From positions 64,911 to 128,910 of the forward strand of contig KL370861.1 in the NCBI GenBank assembly GCA_000702085.1: a DNA stretch of 64,000 nt, written 5' to 3'. Both the position numbers and the translations under genes were made by a program. This DNA comes from Lachnospiraceae bacterium P6A3 (GTDB lineage Bacteria; Bacillota; Clostridia; Lachnospirales; Lachnospiraceae). Under the pieces are notes generated by a model. The model made no database searches, was not told where the DNA came from, and worked only from the letters and a program-made list of their open reading frames with translations. Positions 23,542-32,133 of the stretch are shown in pieces (positions within the stretch are counted from its first letter, which is position 1; each line of letters begins with the position of its first letter).

Positions 23542-24738
23542 ATGGTAACGGTTATGGACGTCAACAACCTGAAATTGGACGGCATGGAACTGATAGCGGG
23601 AGAGAGAGGCTTAAATCGCATAGTTTCGTGGACATACTATGTCCAGACCAGGCCTTATATAGAGCATATGAACCGGGGAAACTTTGCGCTGATCGTTGTG
23701 GATTATGTCAGGTTTAATTTCAAGGAAGTAAAAAAGAGCATGGACGAGCTCAATGAACTTGGAATTTCCGGACTTGCCATATCCGTTGTCGAGGACAAGG
23801 AACCCATACCCAAATCGATCATCAAAAGGGCCAACGACCTGTCTCTGCCGCTTTTCTACGTTCGCTGGGAAGGTGCAACTTTTGTAGACATAGACCAGAG
23901 CATAGGAAACCTGATCCTTGAAACCGGGATCATGAATAAACGAACCGGTGACTATCTGTATAACCTTCTGTTCGGATATGACGTAAACGGAAGATATGTC
24001 GAGAAAATCTCCGGTCAGTTCGGACTTGATTTCAGTAAGCCCTGCAGAGTCGGAATAATAGCCGTAGACAGGACATACGGTATCAATCTGGAACAGGATG
24101 AACACCTCTATGAATACTATTCAAACTGTCTGAATCAGGAAATCGTGAAGATGAAGGGACATCCCATGTTCATGAAATTCCTGAATAAATTCGTGCTCCT
24201 CTTCGAGGCAAAAGAAAACAAAGAGATTGAGCACGAACTTGAAAAGATGCTTAAGAAGCTAGATGATTCTCCCATGTTCAAGGGCCACATCTGCAGTACC
24301 TGCATACTGGGAACGCCTTATAAAGATCCCGCAAAATACGGTCAGAGCTATCAGGAGGCAAAGAGCCTTATACCCAAGAAGGATCTGCTTCCCAACCCTT
24401 CCGGTAAAAAGGTCCTCAGTTCAAGTTCCATGGGCATATACAAGTACATGTTCCGCGGAAACGACCAGAAGGAAATACTCAATTACTGCAATAACAAACT
24501 GAGCAAGCTGGAAGAGTACGATCATGCAAACGGAACATTTCTCCAGGAGACGCTTCTTGCCTATTACATGAACGGCTTTAACAGTGCCAAGACTGCGGAT
24601 GCACTGTTCATACACAGGAACTCTCTGATCTACAGACTGAAGAAGATAGAAGAACTTCTGGAGATAGAGATCACGGACTACATGGAGTATCTGGACCTTC
24701 TTAACTGCATTCTGGTGAAAAGACTGATGTTTTTATAG
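23542..24738 (+). CDS. PucR-family transcriptional regulator
   Basis: A 398-residue PucR-family protein. The N-terminal domain (TVMDVNNLKLDGMELIAGERG through PIPKSIIKRANDLSLPLFY) is the PucR purine-catabolism type sensor, and the C-terminal LLAYYMNGFNSAKTADALFI plus HRNSLIYRLKKIEELL is the PucR-type helix-turn-helix. SD AAGGAGG. A longer in-frame start at 23419 would cross the hairpin and is rejected. It stands directly upstream of an amino-acid transport and degradation operon, which it probably activates. Confidence 0.88.
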   Translation: MVTVMDVNNLKLDGMELIAGERGLNRIVSWTYYVQTRPYIEHMNRGNFALIVVDYVRFNFKEVKKSMDELNELGISGLAISVVEDKEPIPKSIIKRANDLSLPLFYVRWEGATFVDIDQSIGNLILETGIMNKRTGDYLYNLLFGYDVNGRYVEKISGQFGLDFSKPCRVGIIAVDRTYGINLEQDEHLYEYYSNCLNQEIVKMKGHPMFMKFLNKFVLLFEAKENKEIEHELEKMLKKLDDSPMFKGHICSTCILGTPYKDPAKYGQSYQEAKSLIPKKDLLPNPSGKKVLSSSSMGIYKYMFRGNDQKEILNYCNNKLSKLEEYDHANGTFLQETLLAYYMNGFNSAKTADALFIHRNSLIYRLKKIEELLEIEITDYMEYLDLLNCILVKRLMFL

Positions 24739-24741
24739 CAC

Positions 24742-24854
24742 TGTGCAAAATGCTCATACAGATTGTGCACATCGTACGTTGTGTATATATCTATCTTTGC
24801 GTAGAATCCATTTCAAGCAAAGGCGCTGACGAAACAAAAATTTCGCGGCGCCTT
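24742..24854 (+). promoter_or_regulatory. amino-acid operon promoter, TGTGCA repeats and leader hairpin
   Basis: TGTGCA occurs at 24742-24747 and 24764-24769, 22 bp apart (two helical turns), just upstream of TTGTGT (24779-24784), 17-nt spacer, TAGAAT (24802-24807). This is a layout expected for an activator. A hairpin follows: AAGGCGC (24820-24826) with GCGCCTT (24848-24854) enclosing CGAAA/TTTCG, then TTTTC, before the SD AAGGAGG. Confidence 0.55.
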
Positions 24855-24905
24855 TTCTGATACAAAGCCATGTTTCATAGAAAACGTGACAAGGAGGAAA
24901 ACATT

Positions 24906-25850
24906 ATGAAAAAAATGATCAGATTCGGAAAAAGCGTTTTGACGGCAGCTCTTGCAGCAACCCTTGGACTTGCAACACTTGCAGGTTGCGGAGATTCAGC
25001 CCCTTCATCAAGCGGTTCTGCTCCTGCTTCATCAGAGCCTGCAGCTTCCGCAGCAGAGAGCGAAGCACCTGCTGAAGACAGACCGGTACTCAGAGTCGGT
25101 ATGGAGTGTGCTTATCCTCCCTTTAACTGGACACAGGATGCCGCTACAACTCCTGACGGAAGCGCAGCCGTTCCCATCGCAGGTACTTCGTTATACGCAT
25201 ACGGATATGACGTAGCGGTTGCACAGATGATAGCAGATCAGCTCGGTATGGATCTGGAAGTATATAAGGTTGAATGGTCATCAATAGGAATCTCACTGGA
25301 TGCGGGAGATTATGACTGCATCATCGCAGGTATGGGACGTACTGCAGAAAGAGAGATGTCATATTCATTCACCACTCCTTACTACTACAGAGATAACTGC
25401 ATCGTAGTCAAGAAGGATGGCCCTTACTCAGGTGTTAACGGACTTTCTGATCTCTTCGGAACCGGATGTAAGGTAAGCACACAGCTCGGAACCGGATGGA
25501 TTCCTCTTCTCGATCAGATTGAAGGCGCTGAGACCGGTATGAACTACGAAACCACTTCCGAGTGCTTCATGGCAGTTTCAAACGGTGTTGCGGATGTTTG
25601 TATTGTAGACCTTCCCACTGCGCAGTCGGCACTTCTTACCAACAAGGATCTGATGATCATCACCTTTGATGAAGATGACAGCTTCACAGGCGACGAAGAG
25701 ATGGTAAACGTTTGTATCGCTACCAGAAAAGATGACACCGAGCTTCGTGACAAGATTCAGGAAGCAATGGATGCTCTCGGATGGAACGACAAGGCAGCAA
25801 TGGATGAGCTTATGGAAAGAGTGATCGGACAGCAGCCCGCTGCTAACTAA
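24906..25850 (+). CDS. polar amino-acid ABC transporter substrate-binding lipoprotein
   Basis: A 314-residue periplasmic-type binding protein (family 3). Signal peptide with lipobox LAGC near residue 22, then a Ser/Ala/Pro linker. RVGMECAYPPFNW starts the domain. The ligand-binding segment AGMGRTAEREMSYSFTTPYY keeps the arginine that grips an alpha-carboxylate, and VADVCIVDLPTA supplies an acidic residue. SD AAGGAGG. First gene of an operon with permease, ATPase and catabolic enzymes; ligand identity is not determined. Confidence 0.9.
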   Translation: MKKMIRFGKSVLTAALAATLGLATLAGCGDSAPSSSGSAPASSEPAASAAESEAPAEDRPVLRVGMECAYPPFNWTQDAATTPDGSAAVPIAGTSLYAYGYDVAVAQMIADQLGMDLEVYKVEWSSIGISLDAGDYDCIIAGMGRTAEREMSYSFTTPYYYRDNCIVVKKDGPYSGVNGLSDLFGTGCKVSTQLGTGWIPLLDQIEGAETGMNYETTSECFMAVSNGVADVCIVDLPTAQSALLTNKDLMIITFDEDDSFTGDEEMVNVCIATRKDDTELRDKIQEAMDALGWNDKAAMDELMERVIGQQPAAN

Positions 25851-25858
25851 GAATAATA

Positions 25859-25888
25859 GGTCCGCCGGGACAACGTTCCCGGCGGACC
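25859..25888 (+). other. intra-operon stem-loop between binding protein and permease
   Basis: GGTCCGCCGGGA and TCCCGGCGGACC form a perfect 12-bp stem with a 6-nt loop and no T run. In analogous transport operons such structures protect the 3' end of the binding-protein mRNA and raise its level over the permease. Confidence 0.7.
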
Positions 25889-25909
25889 GGTAAAAAGGAT
25901 GGACATGCT

Positions 25910-26680
25910 ATGGGATACTTATTTTCGGGAATAGAAGACCCTCAGACATCCATAGAGTGGATGATATATCTGACAAATAAATATCTGAAAATGTTTCTGG
26001 ACGGCACCAAGCTGACTCTTTATATAGCGATTCTGGGAACAATCCTTGGATTCATACTCGGATATGTAATAGGCATCATTCAGGATATGAAATCGGGAGA
26101 TGGAGACAATCCGGTTAAGAAGTTTTTCGTAAAAATACTGAAGATAATAGTCGGAGCATATGTTGAAGTTTTCCGTGATACCCCGATGATAGTCCAGGCA
26201 ATGATCATCTATTACGGTATCAGACAGCTGGGAATCGACATGCAGCCTGTTTTCGCCGGAATTCTCGTAACACTTCTCAATACCGGTGCTTACATGGCAG
26301 AGACCGTAAGAGCCGGCATCGGATCCATTGATATCGGCCAGAGAGAAGGCGCATGGGCAATGGGAATGTCTCCCATGAAAACAATGCTCTACATTGTACT
26401 TCCCCAGGCTTTCAAAAACATCATTCCCGAAATGGCCAATACATTCCTCACTAACCTGAAAATGACATCGGTCCTGAATGTTATAGCCGTACAGGAACTC
26501 TTCATGGCAGCTAAGACTGTCGGTGGTAACTACTACAAGTATTTCGAAAGTTATCTCGTAATAGCCGTGATCTATTTTGTTTTGTGTTTCTTCTTTAACA
26601 AGATCTTCAACTTGCTGGAGAAAAAACTCAAAGGAAAAACCGATTATGCACTGGCTGTTGAGTACATGGACAATCAGTAA
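25910..26680 (+). CDS. amino-acid ABC transporter permease (HisM/GlnP type)
   Basis: A 256-residue integral membrane protein with five predicted TM segments. The [18 protein letters not shown] segment and the coupling-helix region [21 protein letters not shown] are diagnostic of polar amino-acid permeases. SD AAGGAT lies about 10 nt upstream. Likely works as a homodimer because only one permease gene is present. Confidence 0.92.
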   Translation: MGYLFSGIEDPQTSIEWMIYLTNKYLKMFLDGTKLTLYIAILGTILGFILGYVIGIIQDMKSGDGDNPVKKFFVKILKIIVGAYVEVFRDTPMIVQAMIIYYGIRQLGIDMQPVFAGILVTLLNTGAYMAETVRAGIGSIDIGQREGAWAMGMSPMKTMLYIVLPQAFKNIIPEMANTFLTNLKMTSVLNVIAVQELFMAAKTVGGNYYKYFESYLVIAVIYFVLCFFFNKIFNLLEKKLKGKTDYALAVEYMDNQ

Positions 26681-26691
26681 GGAGGCGCATT

Positions 26692-27432
26692 ATGGGAGAT
26701 ACGGTTATCAGCATAAAAAATCTGAGTAAATCATTCGGAAATCATGAGGTCCTCAGAAAAATAGATATGGATGTTAAAGCCGGTGAGATCATATGCATCG
26801 TAGGCTCATCGGGATCCGGCAAGTCAACATTTTTAAGATGTATCAACAAGCTTGAAAGACAGTCGTCCGGCAAGATCTTATATCACGACAAAGAGATAAG
26901 GGACGTGCAGCGCGAGATCAACGAATATCGTGCAAAGGTAGGAATGGTATTCCAGTCTTTTAACCTCTTCAATAACATGACAGTTCTTCAAAACTGCATG
27001 ATATGCACCAGGAAGGTTCTGCATATCTCCAAGGAAGAAGCTTTTGACAGAGCGATAACTCATCTTAAGGAAGTCGGAATGGCACCTTATATCCATGCAA
27101 AACCCTCTCAGCTGTCCGGCGGACAGAAACAGCGAGTTGCCATAGCAAGATCCCTTTGCATGAATCCTGAGGTTTTGTTATTCGATGAACCCACATCGGC
27201 ACTGGATCCGGAGATGGTAGGCGAAGTTTTAAACGTTATGAAGGAGCTCGCTACGACCGGCCTTACGATGATCATCGTCACACACGAGATGGCCTTCGCA
27301 AGAGACGTATCCACGAGAACTATCTTTATGGACAGGGGCTATGTTGCCGAGGATGCTCCTCCTTCGGAACTCTTTACAAATCCTAAGAACCCGAGAACAA
27401 GAGAGTTCTTAAGCAGATATCTGGCAGGTTAG
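26692..27432 (+). CDS. amino-acid ABC transporter ATPase (GlnQ type)
   Basis: A 246-residue ATPase: Walker [11 protein letters not shown]-loop VFQSFNLF, signature LSGGQKQR, Walker [12 protein letters not shown] and H-loop VTHEM, all canonical. SD AAGGAGG, 11 nt after the permease. Energises uptake together with the two preceding genes. Confidence 0.94.
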   Translation: MGDTVISIKNLSKSFGNHEVLRKIDMDVKAGEIICIVGSSGSGKSTFLRCINKLERQSSGKILYHDKEIRDVQREINEYRAKVGMVFQSFNLFNNMTVLQNCMICTRKVLHISKEEAFDRAITHLKEVGMAPYIHAKPSQLSGGQKQRVAIARSLCMNPEVLLFDEPTSALDPEMVGEVLNVMKELATTGLTMIIVTHEMAFARDVSTRTIFMDRGYVAEDAPPSELFTNPKNPRTREFLSRYLAG

Positions 27433-27451
27433 CAAACTGGAGGCGGTTTAG

Positions 27452-28117
27452 ATGAAAAGATTTGTTGTTACTTTTGCAAGAGGATTCGGATCCGGCGGAA
27501 AAGAGATTGCATCGCTCCTTGCTCACGACCTCGGGATTCATTGTTACGAAAACAGAATCCTGACTCTGGCGAGCCAGCTCAGCGGACTGGACGAAAATGT
27601 CTTCAATGCGGTCAATGAAAAGATCAGAACAAACGGAGGTTTTTCCGGATTCTTAAGGGGACTTCCCAGATCAAAGAACTATATAGCCAAGAATGAGAAA
27701 TTCGTTTCGGACGATAAGCTCTTTGAATACCAATGTGAGATCATCAGGAATCTTGCGGATCAGGAATCCTGTGTGATTGTCGGTAAATGTGCGGACTATG
27801 TATTAAGGGACAGGGACAATGTGGTGAGCGTTTACATCGAGGCCCCCAGAGCCTTCTGCCTTCAGAGAACCATAGAGCATATGGGAGTTACCGAGGATGT
27901 GGCAAATGCGACCATCACTCAGACGGATAAATACAGAGCCGATTACTACGCATACTACACACACGGCAATTACTGGACCAATCCGGTCAACTACGACATG
28001 ACATTAAACAGTGAGAGAGTGGGGATTGAAACCTGCGTAAAACTCATTGAACAGTACCTTATCATAAGAGGTTTCATTACCGAAGATGATATCGGTGTAA
28101 GACAGGAAACAAAATAA
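27452..28117 (+). CDS. cytidylate-kinase-like protein
   Basis: A 221-residue member of the cytidylate-kinase-like family: N-terminal FARGFGSGGKEIASLLAHDL resembles the CMK P-loop region, and CVIVGKCADYVLRD is typical. These proteins are often encoded beside transporters or regulators in clostridia and have no established substrate. SD GGAGG. Co-directional within the amino-acid operon, 19 nt after the ATPase. Confidence 0.75.
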   Translation: MKRFVVTFARGFGSGGKEIASLLAHDLGIHCYENRILTLASQLSGLDENVFNAVNEKIRTNGGFSGFLRGLPRSKNYIAKNEKFVSDDKLFEYQCEIIRNLADQESCVIVGKCADYVLRDRDNVVSVYIEAPRAFCLQRTIEHMGVTEDVANATITQTDKYRADYYAYYTHGNYWTNPVNYDMTLNSERVGIETCVKLIEQYLIIRGFITEDDIGVRQETK

Positions 28118-28167
28118 AAAACCAGGCCCATCCGGGACCCGAATATAACTTTACGGAGGATATGAAA

Positions 28168-29382
28168 ATGAAATTGGCAGATACAGGACTTACCGCACAG
28201 GACATTAAGGATAAGGCAAAAAAGTACATGATCGAGACCTACGAGAGATTTGATTTTCTCGCCGAAACTGCCAAGGATCAGTACCTTTATGATGAAAAAG
28301 GAGAGGCTTACCTGGATTTCTATGCAGGTATTGCGGTTAACTCCGCAGGAAGCTGCAACGAGAAGGTTGTGGAAGCGGCCGTGGAACAGACAAAGACCCT
28401 GATGCATACCTTCAACTATCCCTACACCATTCCCCAGGCACTTCTTGCGGAAAAGGTTTGTACAACCATCGGAATGGATAAAATCTTCTATCAGAACTCC
28501 GGCACTGAGGCCAATGAAGCAATGATAAAGATGGCGAGAAAGTACGGAATCGAAAAGTATGGTCCCAACAGATATCACATCGTTACAGCCAAGATGGGTT
28601 TCCACGGAAGAACCTTCGGTTCCATGTCTGCAACGGGTCAGCCCGGAAACGGATGCCAGGTTGGATTCGGTCCCATGGCCTACGGCTTTTCCTATGCTCC
28701 TTACAATGATCTTCAGGCCTTTAAAGATGCATGTACCGAAAATACCATTGCGATAATGATAGAGCCCGTTCAGGGCGAAGGCGGAGTTCATCCCGCCACG
28801 CAGGAATTCATGAAAGGCTTAAGAGAATTCTGCGATGAAAAGGGAATGCTCCTTCTTCTGGATGAAGTTCAGACCGGATGGTGCAGAACAGGTAAAGTAA
28901 TGAGCTTCATGAACTACGGCATCAAGCCTGATATCGTATCAATGGCCAAAGCACTCGGAGGCGGAATGCCCATCGGTGCAATCTGTGCTACCGAAGAGGT
29001 TGCCAAAGCATTTTCCGCAGGATCTCACGGAACCACATTCGGCGGTCATCCCGTAAGCTGCGCCGCAGCACTTGCCCAGGTCGGCGAACTTCTTGACAGA
29101 GACCTTGCAGGCAATGCGGCCGGGATGGGTGCATATTTCATGGATAAATTAAAGACTCTTCCCCACGTCAAAGAGGTAAGAGGTCAGGGACTTCTCGTCG
29201 GTGTCGAGTTCGACGATTCCATAAGCGGCGTAGACGTTAAGCATGAGTGTCTCCACAGACATCTGCTGATCACTGCCATAGGTGATCACATCATTCGTAT
29301 GGTTCCTCCACTTATTATCACGGAAGAAGACTGTGATAAAGCATACGACATTATCAAGGCTTCTGTGGAGGCACTTGCTTAG
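28168..29382 (+). CDS. class III PLP aminotransferase
   Basis: A 404-residue fold-type I aminotransferase of the ornithine/acetylornithine/GABA group. YQNSGTEANEAMIKMAR binds the phosphate; GFHGRTFGSMSATG, EPVQGEGGVHPA and LLLDEVQTGWCRTG are canonical; the PLP lysine is in SMAKALGGGMPIGA. ATG 28168 is 8 nt after GGAGG; ATG 28162 is too near. Next to an iron alcohol dehydrogenase, this suggests conversion of an omega-amino acid to a semialdehyde that is then reduced. Confidence 0.9.
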   Translation: MKLADTGLTAQDIKDKAKKYMIETYERFDFLAETAKDQYLYDEKGEAYLDFYAGIAVNSAGSCNEKVVEAAVEQTKTLMHTFNYPYTIPQALLAEKVCTTIGMDKIFYQNSGTEANEAMIKMARKYGIEKYGPNRYHIVTAKMGFHGRTFGSMSATGQPGNGCQVGFGPMAYGFSYAPYNDLQAFKDACTENTIAIMIEPVQGEGGVHPATQEFMKGLREFCDEKGMLLLLDEVQTGWCRTGKVMSFMNYGIKPDIVSMAKALGGGMPIGAICATEEVAKAFSAGSHGTTFGGHPVSCAAALAQVGELLDRDLAGNAAGMGAYFMDKLKTLPHVKEVRGQGLLVGVEFDDSISGVDVKHECLHRHLLITAIGDHIIRMVPPLIITEEDCDKAYDIIKASVEALA

Positions 29383-29394
29383 GAGGAACATGCG

Positions 29395-30543
29395 ATGAGT
29401 CTGTTTTCTTTTTCGATCCCGCAAAATATAACATTCGGCAGGGGATCTTTGGATAAGATCCCCGAAGCCGTAAGCAGGATGAAGGCATCGAAAGCATTTA
29501 TAGTATCGGGTCCTCATCTGAGTAAGGCGGGGCTGGTTGAAAAGGTGGCTTCGAAGCTGAAAGAAGCGGGAATTCCGAGTGAGAGCTTTACCGAAACCGA
29601 AGGTAATCCCTCAACGGATACCGTAGAAAAAGCAGCCGAAGGCTTTAAAGCAAGCGGCGCCGATATGATTGTTGCCTTTGGAGGGGGATCCCCTCTTGAT
29701 GTTGCCAAAGCCGTTGCGGTAGTCGGAACCTGCGGCGGCAATATCACCGATTACGAGGGGGTAGGCATGGTTCCCGGTCCGGTTGTTCCGATGATTGCTA
29801 TTCCGACAACAGCCGGAACGGGATCGGAGGTAACCTCATTCTCGGTAATCACCGATCATTCAAGAAACTATAAGCTGACGGTAGGAAGCAAGTATCTGCT
29901 GCCGGCAGAGGTAATACTCGATCCGGATCTTATCTCCACGGTACCGGAAAAGACGGCGGCCTATTGCGGTGTGGATGCCATGGTACACGCTCTGGAAAGT
30001 TATATATCTCTGGCATCATCACCTTTTTCCGATATGTGCGCACTTCAGGCACTTGAACTTATAGGAAATAATATCAGAGCATATGTTGCGGACCGCACCG
30101 ATCAGCATGCCGCGGAGGGAATGCTTCTGGGCTCTTTATGTGCGGGAATTGCGTTTTCACACGCAAGGCTCGGAGACGTACATGCCATGAGTCATCCCGT
30201 CAGTGCATTTTTCGATGTGCCCCATGGTCTTGCAAATGCGGTTATCCTGCCCACTGTTGTGGAGTTTAATGCAGCGGAGGATAACGGAAAATATTACGAG
30301 ATATACAAGCGTGTGGCGCAGATTGCGGTCTCTAAGGATACCTTTACACCGAGCATGCTTGTCAATGAGCTGAAAGCACTTAATAAATCGCTGGGAATAC
30401 CGAATTCACTGAGTAAGGTGGGGGTTGATGAGCGCATGTTTGAAGCAATGGCGGTTGATGCCATGAAGAGCGGAAACATTGCGGTAAACCCCAGGAAGAC
30501 CACCGAAAAAGAAATAATCAATCTGTACAGGCTGGCGTATTGA
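29395..30543 (+). CDS. iron-containing alcohol dehydrogenase
   Basis: A 382-residue group III Fe-ADH. NAD-binding GGGSPLDVAKA, IPTTAGTGSEVT, and metal ligands in CGVDAMVHALESY plus the His pair of the SHPVSAFFDVPHGLANA region are visible. SD AGGAGG. As the last operon gene it would reduce the aldehyde formed by the aminotransferase, for example succinate semialdehyde to 4-hydroxybutyrate; the substrate is inference. Confidence 0.9.
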   Translation: MSLFSFSIPQNITFGRGSLDKIPEAVSRMKASKAFIVSGPHLSKAGLVEKVASKLKEAGIPSESFTETEGNPSTDTVEKAAEGFKASGADMIVAFGGGSPLDVAKAVAVVGTCGGNITDYEGVGMVPGPVVPMIAIPTTAGTGSEVTSFSVITDHSRNYKLTVGSKYLLPAEVILDPDLISTVPEKTAAYCGVDAMVHALESYISLASSPFSDMCALQALELIGNNIRAYVADRTDQHAAEGMLLGSLCAGIAFSHARLGDVHAMSHPVSAFFDVPHGLANAVILPTVVEFNAAEDNGKYYEIYKRVAQIAVSKDTFTPSMLVNELKALNKSLGIPNSLSKVGVDERMFEAMAVDAMKSGNIAVNPRKTTEKEIINLYRLAY

Positions 30544-30559
30544 AGGCTGTAAAACAGGA

Positions 30560-30591
30560 ATCCCCCGTTTGGCATAAACGGGGGATTTTTT
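30560..30591 (+). terminator. terminator of the amino-acid operon
   Basis: ATCCCCCGTTT with AAACGGGGGAT (11 bp, 5-nt loop) followed by TTTTTT. Confidence 0.9.
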
Positions 30592-30643
30592 AGTGTGTTA
30601 TAATCACTTATATAAAAATTCGGTAATAATTCTTAAATCACTT

Positions 30644-31282
30644 ATGAAAAAGGTTCATATTCCGGGATACGTAATATTTGCCGTACTATTAGTCGCAGTC
30701 TGCATCTTCGGGTTTTTATTTAATGCATCCGAGGGAACAGATCTGCGTCTTGTGGCGGTGCTTGCGGTAGCGGTGCTGTTTATCGTTCTGTTTTGCAAAA
30801 GCTCGGTCAGGACGGTTGAATCCAAGCCTGTCCCCGAAGGCCGTAAACCCGGAAAATCCAAATTTGTCGCAGCCAAGGAAAAGGATGAACTTCATCAGAA
30901 AAGACTTCTCGATATGTATCTGTATCAGAGGGAAGAGTACGAAAGAAATGCCAAGAACGGTGTCGTATTCGGAATCGCAGGAATCATTATCGTATTCATG
31001 ATGTGGGGATTCGGGAAACTGGCACTGCCGGTATTTGCCATACTGTCCGTCTTCTGCGTTTATTATGCGGGAAGATGTGTCTGGAGCTGGTTTATCAATT
31101 CGGATAAACCCGAAGCAAGAAATATAGCGGGAAGGCTCAATATGACCACGCTTCAGGATCAGATTGAGCATACGGAGAAGATTATCTTTGAGAACGAGGA
31201 AAAAAGAAGACAAAATGCCGCTCCCGGAGATGTGATAGCTTTTACAGAAAAGAACGAATATCTGGAAAAAAAGGATGATTGA
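30644..31282 (+). CDS. hypothetical membrane protein
   Basis: A 212-residue protein with two TM segments near the N-terminus (about 6-45), a basic cytoplasmic loop rich in Lys/Glu (50-105), two further TM segments (about 108-150) and a helical acidic tail. No family recognised. ATG 30644 starts MKKVHIPGYVIF; a GTG at 30593 would place polar residues before the first TM. No SD is evident; TATAAT lies at 30599-30604. Confidence 0.6.
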   Translation: MKKVHIPGYVIFAVLLVAVCIFGFLFNASEGTDLRLVAVLAVAVLFIVLFCKSSVRTVESKPVPEGRKPGKSKFVAAKEKDELHQKRLLDMYLYQREEYERNAKNGVVFGIAGIIIVFMMWGFGKLALPVFAILSVFCVYYAGRCVWSWFINSDKPEARNIAGRLNMTTLQDQIEHTEKIIFENEEKRRQNAAPGDVIAFTEKNEYLEKKDD

Positions 31283-31299
31283 ATCATTGGAGGGTAGCC

Positions 31300-32133
31300 A
31301 TGAGCTGTTCAAAAATGTTTTCCTGCATCAGAAAAGTTTTGCCGGTCCTCGGCATCGTCTTTTTATTCGTGCTTTTATGTCCTTTAAATGCAAAAGCAGC
31401 CCAGATTGCCGGTTTTGATCCTGTTTATTACCTGATACATAATCCCGATGTTGCCGCCGTATACGGGTGGGATGCACAGGGCGCTCTTTCACATTATCTT
31501 ACCTACGGAATGGCCGAGGGAAGGCGCGGCTGTGCGGCAGAAGATGAGATTAAAGATGATGCCCTGTCCGGCTTTACCGTGATACTGGATGCCGGTCACG
31601 GCGGAAGGGATCCGGGATGCGTCAGAAACGGCGTCTATGAAAAGAATGTAAATCTTTCGATTGTTCTGAAACTCAAAACGATACTGGAAAGCTGCGGGGC
31701 TACCGTGCTTCTTACCAGATCCGATGATTCTTTTGTAAGTCTCGAATACCGCTACACATTCGAAAACTTAAATCCCGAAGCTGTATTTGTAAGCGTGCAC
31801 TGCAATGCACTTTCGGGAAATACAAATATCAGCGGAATGAGCGCATATTGTCATGCTGCGAATAATTCAGACAGTGCACTCTTTGCTTCCTGCGTATATG
31901 AAAACGCCCTGTACGCAACAGGTGCGACAGGGCGCGGATTAAAAACTATGTCCGATCTAAAAGTTGTTTATTACAGCTATATCCCTTCAGTACTTATTGA
32001 AACGGGATATCTGTCATCGTCAGAGGAATTTCCTCTTTTGACTTCCCCTGAATATCAGGATCTTATCGCTGCGGGGATAGCCCGCGGAATCATCAATTAT
32101 CAATCCATTTCTTCCAGCATTCCGACAATGTAG
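31300..32133 (+). CDS. secreted N-acetylmuramoyl-L-alanine amidase
   Basis: A 277-residue exported amidase_3 enzyme that cleaves the peptide stem from muramic acid. Signal peptide to about AKA (residue 35); then a short FDPVYYLIHNPDVAAVYG...HYLTYGMAEGR module seen in clostridial secreted proteins; catalytic domain with DAGHGGRDPG (Zn His), YEKNVNL (Zn Glu), VSVHCNAL (Zn His) and SVLIETGYLSSSEE (catalytic Glu). SD GGAGGG. Its 3' end overlaps the opposite-strand vWA gene by 34 nt. Confidence 0.92.
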   Translation: MSCSKMFSCIRKVLPVLGIVFLFVLLCPLNAKAAQIAGFDPVYYLIHNPDVAAVYGWDAQGALSHYLTYGMAEGRRGCAAEDEIKDDALSGFTVILDAGHGGRDPGCVRNGVYEKNVNLSIVLKLKTILESCGATVLLTRSDDSFVSLEYRYTFENLNPEAVFVSVHCNALSGNTNISGMSAYCHAANNSDSALFASCVYENALYATGATGRGLKTMSDLKVVYYSYIPSVLIETGYLSSSEEFPLLTSPEYQDLIAAGIARGIINYQSISSSIPTM

